Part shown: one piece after another, positions 29,488 to 36,448 of the stretch | How positions within the stretch are numbered: the stretch's first letter is position 1 | How the letters are laid out: each line of letters starts with the position of its first letter | From: Rodentibacter myodis | GTDB taxonomy: Bacteria; Pseudomonadota; Gammaproteobacteria; Enterobacterales; Pasteurellaceae | Direction of reading: 5' to 3' | NCBI RefSeq assembly: GCF_001999305.1 | Contig: NZ_MLHQ01000010.1 | Coordinates: 124,001 to 188,000, forward strand | DNA length: 64,000 nucleotides | The notes under the pieces: generated by a model | Databases searched by the model: none | Told to the model about the DNA's origin: nothing | What the model saw: only the letters and a program-made list of their open reading frames with translations | Position numbers and translations under genes: made by a program

Positions 29488-30084
29488 ATGTCAAATTTAA
29501 CCATTCTCAACACTTCAATTCATACTCTTGATAATCTTTACTCTTTAAATGATCTCCACGCTATCAGTGGAAACAATTCAAAACACCGCCCAAATCAGTT
29601 TATTCGTCTTGAAACTACAAAAGATCTCATTAATGAAATTGAGACTGAAAATTTAAATGCGCCGATCTGCGCAATTAAAACCTTACGAGGTACAACTGGC
29701 GGTACATACGCTTGCAAAGAACTCGTTATCGCTTACGCTGCGTGGATCAGCCCTACATTTCACCTTACTGTACTCCGAGCGTTTTTAAATCAAATTGAGC
29801 CACAACAAAATCAACTCTTAACACCGGAACCCACGTACACACAATCTTTCTCTCAACAAGAGATACATCAGCTTGTTTGGTTACTCTTCAGCCACGAAAA
29901 AATGCGTTTTTTACTTGAACGCCTTTACAAGCCATTAGCCTTGTTGGATTCTTCAATCAGCCCGAATATTTACGGCAATGTCACGGAATACAAACGGATT
30001 TATAAAGCCAATAAACCATTCATCAAAAAACTATTGGATAATCTTAAAACAGATAATCCTCAACAATGGCAAGCTCTCGCATAG
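29488..30084 (+). CDS. KilA-N antirepressor in the P-O intergenic region
   Basis: 198 aa from the ATG at 29488 after AAAAGGAAA. KilA-N core: LYSLNDLHAISGNNSKHRPN, FIRLETTKDLI, GGTYACKELVIAYAAWISP, FHLTVLRAFLNQ. Its C-terminal domain (QEIHQLVWLLFSHEKMRFLL, NIYGNVTEYKRIYKAN) resembles that of the 23829 protein. It sits between the divergent terminase and scaffold genes, where P2 has only promoters, so the whole C4 module looks inserted. Confidence 0.85.
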   Translation: MSNLTILNTSIHTLDNLYSLNDLHAISGNNSKHRPNQFIRLETTKDLINEIETENLNAPICAIKTLRGTTGGTYACKELVIAYAAWISPTFHLTVLRAFLNQIEPQQNQLLTPEPTYTQSFSQQEIHQLVWLLFSHEKMRFLLERLYKPLALLDSSISPNIYGNVTEYKRIYKANKPFIKKLLDNLKTDNPQQWQALA

Positions 30085-30142
30085 GTGTGAAAAGTCTTCC
30101 AGAATGGGCGCAATGATTGAACTCACTCAAATAGGAAAGACA

Positions 30143-30970
30143 ATGCCGAAAAAATCAAAATGGTTTATCGTTGCAACAGAAGGTGCAACCACAGACGGCC
30201 GCACCATCAATCGCGCTTGGATTGAGCAAATGGCGGCAAATTACAACCCGAAAAAATACGGCGCACGGATCAATCTTGAACACATCAAATTCAGTATGCT
30301 TTGGAAAGGCGAACCCCATTCAAAATGCTATGGCGATGTTTTGGCATTAAAAACCGAAGAAAACGAAGAAGGCAAATTGCAATTATTGGCACAAATCGAC
30401 CCAACGGAAGATTTAATCAAACTCAATAAAGACCGCCAAAAAATCTACACGTCCATTGAATGTGATCCGAATTTTGCCGACACCGGCGAGGCTTATTTAG
30501 TCGGTTTAGCGGTGACAGACAATCCGGCAAGCCTCGGCACTGAAATGTTGAAATTTTCTGCCGGTGCGGCTGCCAATCCCCTTTCAAACCGCAAAGAAAA
30601 ACCCGAAAACCTTTTCACCGCAGCGATTGAAACGCAATTAGAGTTTGAAGAAGTAAAAGAAAAAGGTTTATCCATCTTTGCTAAACTCCAAACCTTGTTT
30701 GCAAGTAAAGAAAAATCCGATGATGAACGCTTTGCCGATCATCAAGCAGCATTAGAACTGCTTGGCGAACAGGTACAAAAAACGCAAGAAAAATTGACCG
30801 CACTTTCAGAAGATTTAGCCAAACGTGAAAGCGAATTTGCCGAATTGAAAGCGGAAAATGAAAAAATCCACAGCAAATTTGCCGAGCTTGAAAAACAACC
30901 TGCAACAAATTACACCCCACGCCCGATTGTGGCAGGGGAAAGCCAAAACGCTGACGGTCGTTTTTTCTAA
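30143..30970 (+). CDS. O: Capsid scaffolding protein/protease, P2 gpO-like
   Basis: 275 aa from the ATG at 30143 (AGGAAAG upstream). The N-terminal serine protease domain shows the P2 gpO landmarks GATTDGRTINRAWIEQMA (Asp), RINLEHIK (His) and KIYTSIECDP (Ser). The C-terminal ~90 residues are a Glu/Lys-rich coiled coil that acts as scaffold. It cleaves capsid protein, scaffold and itself. First gene of the rightward late operon. Confidence 0.92.
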   Translation: MPKKSKWFIVATEGATTDGRTINRAWIEQMAANYNPKKYGARINLEHIKFSMLWKGEPHSKCYGDVLALKTEENEEGKLQLLAQIDPTEDLIKLNKDRQKIYTSIECDPNFADTGEAYLVGLAVTDNPASLGTEMLKFSAGAAANPLSNRKEKPENLFTAAIETQLEFEEVKEKGLSIFAKLQTLFASKEKSDDERFADHQAALELLGEQVQKTQEKLTALSEDLAKRESEFAELKAENEKIHSKFAELEKQPATNYTPRPIVAGESQNADGRFF

Positions 30971-31028
30971 ATAAGCGATACCCCCCATTTTAAAATGAAC
31001 CGAACCACTTACTCATAGGATTTTCTCA

Positions 31029-32087
31029 ATGAAAAAATTTACCCAACAAAAATTTACTCAATACCTTGCAGGCGTTGCGGCAGACAACAACGTAAGCGAA
31101 AGTTTTGTCGCAAGCGGCGGTCAAATTACCATTGAGCCGACCATTCAACAAAAATTAGAAAAAGCGGTGCTTGAAAATTCTGATTTCTTAAAACGCATCA
31201 ATGTTATTACGGTTGAAGAAATGAAAGGGGCGACACTGCGTTTAGGTGTATTAAGCCCGGTAGCAAGCCGCACCGACACCAACAAAAAAGCCCGTGAAAC
31301 CACCGATATTCACTCGCTTGAAGAAAACATCTACGACTGTGTACAAACTAATTTCGACACCCATTTAAGCTACCCGATTTTAGACGCGTGGGCGAAATTC
31401 CCTGATTTTGCGGCGCGCATTGGCAACTTAAAAGCCGAACGCATTGCCCTTGACCGCATTATGATTGGCTTTAACGGCGCAAGTGTTGCCACAACCACCA
31501 ACCGTGTCAAAAATCCATTATTGGAAGATGTCAATAAAGGTTGGCTAGTCCAAATTGACGAAAAAGCCCCTGCCCGCGTGATGAAAGAAGAAGTCAAAGG
31601 CAGCGGCAAAATTGAAGTGGGCGCAGGCAAAACCTACAAAAACCTCGACGCGCTTATTTTTGCGCTTAAAGAAGATTTTATCCCTGCCCAATACCGAGAC
31701 GACACCAAACTGGTTGCCATTATGGGCAGTGATTTATTGGCGGATAAATACTTCCCGCTAATCAACCAAGAAAAACCAACGGAAATGCTAGCCGGTGATA
31801 CGGTCATCAGCCAAAAACGGGTGGGCGGCTTACAAGCTGTTTCTGTGCCGTATTTCCCGAAAGGTACGGTGCTTGTTACCTCGCTTGATAACCTGTCTAT
31901 TTATGTACAGGAAGGCAAAGTGCGCCGCCACATTAAAGACGTGCCGGAACGCAACCGCGTGGAAGATTATTTATCGTCCAACGAAGCCTATGTGGTTGAG
32001 AACTACGAAGCCGTGGCAATGGCGAAAAATATCACCATTGTCGAAGCACCGGTCGCACCGACCGAACCGCCAAAAGCAACGGAATAA
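31029..32087 (+). CDS. N: Major capsid protein precursor, P2 gpN-like
   Basis: 352 aa, typical length. The N-terminal segment begins MKKFTQQKFTQYLAGVAADN and would be removed by the O protease. The HK97-fold body includes RINVITVEEMKGATLRLGVL, QTNFDTHLSYPILDAWA and the C-terminal DYLSSNEAYVVENYE. Intact. Confidence 0.93.
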   Translation: MKKFTQQKFTQYLAGVAADNNVSESFVASGGQITIEPTIQQKLEKAVLENSDFLKRINVITVEEMKGATLRLGVLSPVASRTDTNKKARETTDIHSLEENIYDCVQTNFDTHLSYPILDAWAKFPDFAARIGNLKAERIALDRIMIGFNGASVATTTNRVKNPLLEDVNKGWLVQIDEKAPARVMKEEVKGSGKIEVGAGKTYKNLDALIFALKEDFIPAQYRDDTKLVAIMGSDLLADKYFPLINQEKPTEMLAGDTVISQKRVGGLQAVSVPYFPKGTVLVTSLDNLSIYVQEGKVRRHIKDVPERNRVEDYLSSNEAYVVENYEAVAMAKNITIVEAPVAPTEPPKATE

Positions 32088-32091
32088 ACCA

Positions 32092-32748
32092 ATGCGCCCA
32101 ACCAAACGTCATTTTCTGGAAACCTCTGCCGCTTTAGCGAATGCGGCAGAAACCGAAGATTTAAGCCAATTTAGCGAATACGACAAAATGCTCCGTCTGC
32201 TTGCCCGTCATAAAAAGGATTTAAAACAAATCCAATCTACGGCACGCAAAGCAGACTTCAAAAAACGCATTTTGCCGGATTATCTGCCGTGGCTTGAGGG
32301 CGCGTTATCGACCGGCAGCGGCAAGCAAGATAACGTGCTGATGATGTGGTGTGTTTGGGCGATTGACTGCGGCGAATATCACCTCGCCTTAACCATTGCC
32401 AACTATGCGATTTTTCACGATTTACGCCTGCCTGAACCGTTCACCCGAACCTTAGGCACGCTTATCGCCGAAGAATTTGCTGACGCAGCCAAGGCGGCAC
32501 AAGCGACCAATCAACCCTTTGAAGTCGCCTACTTGGAACAGGCAAACCGCCTGACCGCCGATTGCGATATGCCGGATGAAAGTCGGGCAAGGTTATTGCG
32601 GGAACTAGGGTTACTCACCGCCCCGAAAAATCCAACACAAGCTCTTGAATATCTTGAACGCGCACTTGGATTAAATCAAAACATCGGCGTAAAAGGCGAG
32701 ATTAAAAAATTAAGAAAACAACTTGAGAAAAACGACAGTGAATCTTGA
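32092..32748 (+). CDS. M: Terminase endonuclease subunit, P2 gpM-like
   Basis: 218 aa from the ATG at 32092, 4 nt after the capsid stop. It begins MRPTKRHFLETSAALANA and has KADFKKRILPDYLPWLEGAL, DNVLMMWCVWAIDCGEYHLA and a C-terminal TPR-like helix (PTQALEYLERAL), as in P2 gpM, which recognises and cuts cos. Intact. Confidence 0.9.
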   Translation: MRPTKRHFLETSAALANAAETEDLSQFSEYDKMLRLLARHKKDLKQIQSTARKADFKKRILPDYLPWLEGALSTGSGKQDNVLMMWCVWAIDCGEYHLALTIANYAIFHDLRLPEPFTRTLGTLIAEEFADAAKAAQATNQPFEVAYLEQANRLTADCDMPDESRARLLRELGLLTAPKNPTQALEYLERALGLNQNIGVKGEIKKLRKQLEKNDSES

Positions 32749-32758
32749 TGTTGTTTAA

Positions 32759-33020
32759 GCCCCGTGTAAATCGCCCGAGCGTGAATGAATTTTTAGGAAA
32801 ATTTGTACTGTTTGAGCGTAGCGAGTTGACAAATTTTCCGTCAAAAAATGCATTCTAAGCACGGAAAAGCGATTTAGTCGGGGTGTGTTCTTTGGTTCTT
32901 TCTTGCACAAGCAAGAAAGAACGTAACCAAGCAAACCACGCAGCCGCGGGGCGGAGAAAGTGCGGTTAAATTTTTCTCCTTTTTTGACCGCACTGATTCT
33001 CCCCACCCCGCTCTTTTTTT
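32759..33020. repeat. Large palindromic intergenic element between M and L
   Basis: A noncoding insert with three inverted repeats. (1) 32759-32885 is an imperfect palindrome: CCCCGTGTAAATCGC at one end, GCGATTTAGTCGGGG at the other, and GGAAAATTTGT/ACAAATTTTCC (32806-32816 with 32829-32839) at the core. (2) GTTCTTTCTTGC/GCAAGAAAGAAC (32895-32906 with 32911-32922). (3) An inverted pair of uptake words within GCGGGGCGGAGAA.../...CACCCCGC, ending in a T-run at 33014-33020, has terminator form. It resembles the palindromic intergenic repeats found scattered in Pasteurellaceae. Confidence 0.7.
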
Positions 33021-33033
33021 AAAGGTCAACATA

Positions 33034-33546
33034 ATGTCAGACGGTGCAATTTCTATCAAACTCGCCCCCAATTATGAAATGGGGGCAGTACAACAGCGGC
33101 TCGAAACCCCTTCCGGTGTAAATGATGATCTCATTATCAATGAGGCATTTTTCCCCGATTTATCCCTTGCACAATGTCGTAATCAAATGCGCATTGACGG
33201 CACCGTAACAGAAACCCGTTTACTTGACGCGCTGATTGAAGCCGTTGCCTCGGTGAACGAAGAACTGGCGGCGTTTAAACAAGAAAACGCCGAACACGGC
33301 ACACTGGCACAGATTCCGGCACAACGTATCAACAATGAAAGCATTTTGGTGCAACGTTATCGCCGTGCCGTCCTTTGCCTTGCAGCAGCCAATTTGAACG
33401 AACGCTACGCCGCCTACGACAACACCAATGACGGCGAAAAGAAAATGGAACTGCTCAAAGACAGCATCGACCAACTGCGCCGTGACGCTCGTTTTGCCAT
33501 TAGCGATTTGTTAAAAATCCGCCGAATTGATGTGGAGCTGATTTAA
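33034..33546 (+). CDS. L: Head completion protein, P2 gpL-like
   Basis: 170 aa. INEAFFPDLSLAQCRNQMRI and VQRYRRAVLCLAAANLNERY, followed by a C-terminal RRIDVELI, are the gpL pattern. It stabilises filled heads. Stop and next start overlap by 1 nt (TAATG). Confidence 0.88.
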   Translation: MSDGAISIKLAPNYEMGAVQQRLETPSGVNDDLIINEAFFPDLSLAQCRNQMRIDGTVTETRLLDALIEAVASVNEELAAFKQENAEHGTLAQIPAQRINNESILVQRYRRAVLCLAAANLNERYAAYDNTNDGEKKMELLKDSIDQLRRDARFAISDLLKIRRIDVELI

Positions 33547-33755
33547 TGAAAGTGCGCGCCCAACAAAATGACAATCTTGATGCCATCGTTTATCGCCATT
33601 TCGGCAAAAGCCAAGGCTTGCTCGAAATTGCCTGCGAATTAAATCCGCACTTAATGCACTTGGCCGTCATTCCTATTGGAACAGAAGTCAACCTGCCTGA
33701 TCCGGACACCGAAAAAATTAACGTGGCGCAAGATACCTTACAACTTTGGAGCTGA
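33546..33755 (+). CDS. X: Tail protein X, P2 gpX-like (LysM)
   Basis: 69 aa, a LysM-like module: DNLDAIVYRHFGKSQGLLEI, then VIPIGTEVNLPDPD. P2 gpX is needed for tail assembly. Length and order (after L) match. Confidence 0.9.
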   Translation: MKVRAQQNDNLDAIVYRHFGKSQGLLEIACELNPHLMHLAVIPIGTEVNLPDPDTEKINVAQDTLQLWS

Positions 33756-33756
33756 T

Positions 33757-33984
33757 ATGCACGAAAAAGCCACTCAAAACGCCTACACGGGCGCATTCAC
33801 GAGTTTTATTATGGGGCGCATTGCCGATATGTACGCAAATATCAACTGGGCGGATGTCGCCTCGGTGGTCGGTATTTTGATTGCTGTCGCCACCTTTATC
33901 GTCAACTGGTATTACAAGAAAAAAGATTTTGAACTAAGAAAACTGGAAATTGAAGGAAAAATCAATGGTAAGAAAAGCCGCTAA
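33757..33984 (+). CDS. Holin
   Basis: 75 aa with one strong span (VASVVGILIAVATFIVNWYY) preceded by an amphipathic segment and followed by a basic tail (KKKDFELRKLEIEGKINGKK). It resembles HP1-type holins and immediately precedes the lysozyme gene, which it overlaps by 20 nt. Confidence 0.8.
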   Translation: MHEKATQNAYTGAFTSFIMGRIADMYANINWADVASVVGILIAVATFIVNWYYKKKDFELRKLEIEGKINGKKSR

Positions 33985-34483
33985 ATGGGGTTGCTCGGTG
34001 GTTGCCGTGGTTGCCCTAGTGATTGCCGCACACGGCAATGAAATTCGCACATCAGAACAAGGCTTGCTCTTAATCGGCAATGCCGAAGGCTGCCAACGTA
34101 AGCCCTACACCTGCCCTGCCGATGTCCTCACTTTTGGCATTGGCACAACAGACACGGTGGAAAAAATCAATCCCAATAAAATTTACACAGACGAAGAAAT
34201 TGCCCGCGCCTTTGCCAAAGGCGTACAACAGGCGGAAAAATGTGTCAACACCTACGCCAACGGGCAAACAATGCCACAAGGCGCATTTGATGCCTTAACC
34301 TCGATCACCTTCAATGTCGGTTGCGGAAAGCTCAAAAACAGCACCCTGTTTAAACTCGCCCGTCAAGGTTACAGCCCCGCAATGTGCGGTCAATTTGAAC
34401 GTTGGATTTATGCCGGCGGTAAACCGCTCAACGGCTTAATTGACCGCCGCCAAAAGGAGAAAGCCCTATGTTTAACTTTTTAA
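33965..34483 (+). CDS. Endolysin, GH24 lysozyme with signal-anchor
   Basis: 172 aa from the ATG at 33965. An N-terminal weakly hydrophobic segment (WGCSVVAVVALVIAAHGNE) looks like a signal-arrest-release anchor. The catalytic block is NAEGCQRKPYTCPADVLTFG with the catalytic Glu; the Cys-rich version is typical of the HP1 lysozyme group. Later: AFDALTSITFNVGCGKL, LIDRRQKEKALC. Cys pairs may control activation. Confidence 0.88.
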   Translation: MVRKAAKWGCSVVAVVALVIAAHGNEIRTSEQGLLLIGNAEGCQRKPYTCPADVLTFGIGTTDTVEKINPNKIYTDEEIARAFAKGVQQAEKCVNTYANGQTMPQGAFDALTSITFNVGCGKLKNSTLFKLARQGYSPAMCGQFERWIYAGGKPLNGLIDRRQKEKALCLTF

Positions 34484-34818
34484 GCCTCAAAGAAAAAGGC
34501 ATTTTATTCATCGGGCCAATGTTGATGGGGTTGGTTATCCTTTTTCTTGGTTGGCAGGCAAATCACTGGCGTGCCGAAATGATAAAAGAGGAACAACTCA
34601 AAGCTAAGTGGCAAACGGCTTACTTTGCGTTAAACAATCAAGTCCAACAATTTGCCGAACAGCAAAAACAGCTCACCGCCGCCGTGAATGATCTCAAAAC
34701 CCAACAAACAAAACAAACACAGGATTTAAAAAATGCGCTTAAACAACATCAAACGTGGGCTGATAGCCCTGTGCCTGACAGCGTGCGCGGCGTGTTCAAC
34801 GCCCCCGCAAATCATTAA
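34468..34818 (+). CDS. Inner-membrane spanin (Rz-like)
   Basis: 116 aa. N-terminal span (GILFIGPMLMGLVILFLGW) then a long periplasmic coiled coil rich in Gln/Lys. It overlaps the lysozyme end, and the Rz1-like gene starts inside it in another frame. Confidence 0.85.
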   Translation: MFNFLSLKEKGILFIGPMLMGLVILFLGWQANHWRAEMIKEEQLKAKWQTAYFALNNQVQQFAEQQKQLTAAVNDLKTQQTKQTQDLKNALKQHQTWADSPVPDSVRGVFNAPANH

Positions 34819-34999
34819 ATCGCCGATACTTTGTCCGCAGGTTGCCGAGTGCGGTCGGTTTTCGCCACCAATTCGCACCAATGGCGAACTCGCCGAAGCC
34901 TATCAACAGACACAGCACAGGCTAAATTTGTGCGTGATAGAAAACGACAGCCTAAAAAAATGCATCGAAGATTTTAACCAAAAGGAACAAAACCAATGA
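34733..34999 (+). CDS. Outer-membrane spanin lipoprotein (Rz1-like)
   Basis: 88 aa. Signal MRLNNIKRGLIALCLTAC ends at a lipobox-type Cys (LTAC, with CAAC following), and a Pro-rich mature start (STPPQIIKSP). Nested at its 5' end in the Rz-like gene. Typical o-spanin. Confidence 0.85.
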   Translation: MRLNNIKRGLIALCLTACAACSTPPQIIKSPILCPQVAECGRFSPPIRTNGELAEAYQQTQHRLNLCVIENDSLKKCIEDFNQKEQNQ

Positions 35000-35211
35000 C
35001 CGACCAATTCGACCGCGCACAACAGCTTGAAGAAATACACCGTGAAATCGCCCTCAAAAAACACCGCACGTTTAAAGCGGTCAGCCGTCTTTATTGCGAA
35101 GATTGCGAGGCACCCATTCCGGAAAAACGCCGCCAAACTATTGTAGGCGTAACCCGTTGTGTAACTTGCCAAGAACGTGAAGAAAAACGCCAACGGAACT
35201 TTAGAAAATGA
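34996..35211 (+). CDS. DksA/TraR-type C4 zinc-finger protein
   Basis: 71 aa. The finger is YCEDCEAPIPEKRRQ...TRCVTCQE (two CxxC pairs), as in TraR and short phage homologues that bind the RNA polymerase secondary channel. Its start overlaps the Rz1 stop by 4 nt and its stop the R start by 4 nt. It may modulate late transcription. Confidence 0.88.
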   Translation: MTDQFDRAQQLEEIHREIALKKHRTFKAVSRLYCEDCEAPIPEKRRQTIVGVTRCVTCQEREEKRQRNFRK

Positions 35212-35675
35212 AAAAGCCCAACCAACTACGCAACATCCTTGAACAAAGTCACGCCGACTTTATCAACAATCCCGACCGCCTGCAGCTTTATGTTGACGGC
35301 GGTCAAATCATTGCCACCGGTAGCCATTCATTCAGCTTTGAATATCGCTACACCCTCAACGTGGTTGTCACGGATTATGCCGGTGATATTGCCGCCCTTG
35401 TCGTGCCAATCATTGCTTACCTACGCACCAATCAGCCTGAAATATTTGAAAACCCTGCACGGCGTGAAAATGCCTTCAAGTTTGAAGTAGATTACAACAA
35501 TAACAACACCGCCGACATCAGTTTTGAAATCCAACTCACCGAACGGGTGGTGTCTAAAAATGAGGTTGAAGGCGTGCAAATTCGTTATGCCAAAGAACCG
35601 GTGCTTGACGAAGCCCGCCGCGTGAAAGTGTATTTGCAGGATTGGGATAATTTGATTTTTGAGGGGAACGTTTAA
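35208..35675 (+). CDS. R: Tail completion protein, P2 gpR-like
   Basis: 155 aa. It starts MKKPNQLRNILEQSHADFIN and has the gpR-like FEYRYTLNVVVTDYAGDIAA and WDNLIFEGNV ending. Needed for tail completion. Overlaps R-S by 1 nt. Confidence 0.88.
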   Translation: MKKPNQLRNILEQSHADFINNPDRLQLYVDGGQIIATGSHSFSFEYRYTLNVVVTDYAGDIAALVVPIIAYLRTNQPEIFENPARRENAFKFEVDYNNNNTADISFEIQLTERVVSKNEVEGVQIRYAKEPVLDEARRVKVYLQDWDNLIFEGNV

Positions 35676-36136
35676 TGGCAACGGTGCAAGAAATCCAAGC
35701 AAAATTAACCGCACTTATCAACAACTTATCGCCCCAAGCACGCCGCAAACTGGCAAAAAACATCGGACAATCCTTGCGAAAAAATCAAGCCGCACGCATT
35801 GCCCGACAACAAAACCCGGACGGCAGTGCCTTTGAAGCCCGCAAGCCCCGTAAACATTTTGGCAAAAAGCAGGGGCGCATTAAACGCAAAGCAATGTTCG
35901 CCAAGTTGCGCACCGCCCGCCATTTAAAAGTGCGGTCAAACGGCAATGAGGTTTTAGTGGGCTTTAACGGCTCAAGTGCGGCGATTGCAACGGTGCATCA
36001 ATATGGGTTAAAGGGCACGGTAGATAGAAAGAAAGGGATTAAAACAAAATATGCCCAACGGGAATTGTTGGGCTTTACGGAACAGGATTTAGAATTGATT
36101 GAAGAACTGGTGCTAACTCAATTATCACATAATTGA
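35675..36136 (+). CDS. S: Tail completion protein, P2 gpS-like
   Basis: 153 aa, basic: NLSPQARRKLAKNIGQSLRK, QNPDGSAFEARKPRK and VATVHQYGLKG-type block (IATVHQYGLKGTVDRKKGI) are the virion morphogenesis (gpS) pattern. In P2 it acts with R at the head-proximal end of the tail. The genes expected next in a contractile phage (sheath, tube) do not follow. Confidence 0.88.
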   Translation: MATVQEIQAKLTALINNLSPQARRKLAKNIGQSLRKNQAARIARQQNPDGSAFEARKPRKHFGKKQGRIKRKAMFAKLRTARHLKVRSNGNEVLVGFNGSSAAIATVHQYGLKGTVDRKKGIKTKYAQRELLGFTEQDLELIEELVLTQLSHN

Positions 36137-36137
36137 A

Positions 36138-36379
36138 TTAGGCTTTAGCGTTATTATCCGGTATTGCGGCAACAATAAAACCCAAAATTATCGTGATAAA
36201 TAGAGATAAAAGAATACTATCGGTTATTAACCAAAGCACGAAAACCAATGCCACAATCGGAATAAACGCAACCGTTGCCATACTAAAAATAGCAGAAATC
36301 ACCGCAATAGTGAGGCTTCCGGCAAAAAATAATCCTAAACAGATAATCAACGAAATGCCAATGCCAGTATCAGTGCCAT
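36138..36379 (-). pseudogene. Leftward membrane-protein gene with probable frameshift
   Basis: An ATG at 36379 follows a perfect GGGAGGAAAT site but reads only MALILALAFR before a stop. The adjacent frame, open to 36138, encodes three hydrophobic spans (SLIICLGLFFAGSLTIAVIS, FIPIVALVFVLWLITDSILL, LSLFITIILGFIVAAIP). One base change near 36345 would join them. It opposes the tail operon and occupies the place where sheath and tube genes are expected; possibly an exclusion-type accessory gene. Confidence 0.55.
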
Positions 36380-36448
36380 ATTTCCTCCCTTTATTTTGCT
36401 GATTATTAAACCTAACACAAAAATTTGTCAATAAAAAAGCGAGTTTTT

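Noticed and set aside
36425..36448. Upstream start of the tape-measure gene
   Set aside because: It needs a non-ATG start and reads through the promoter-proximal region; the ATG at 36449 matches family N termini.
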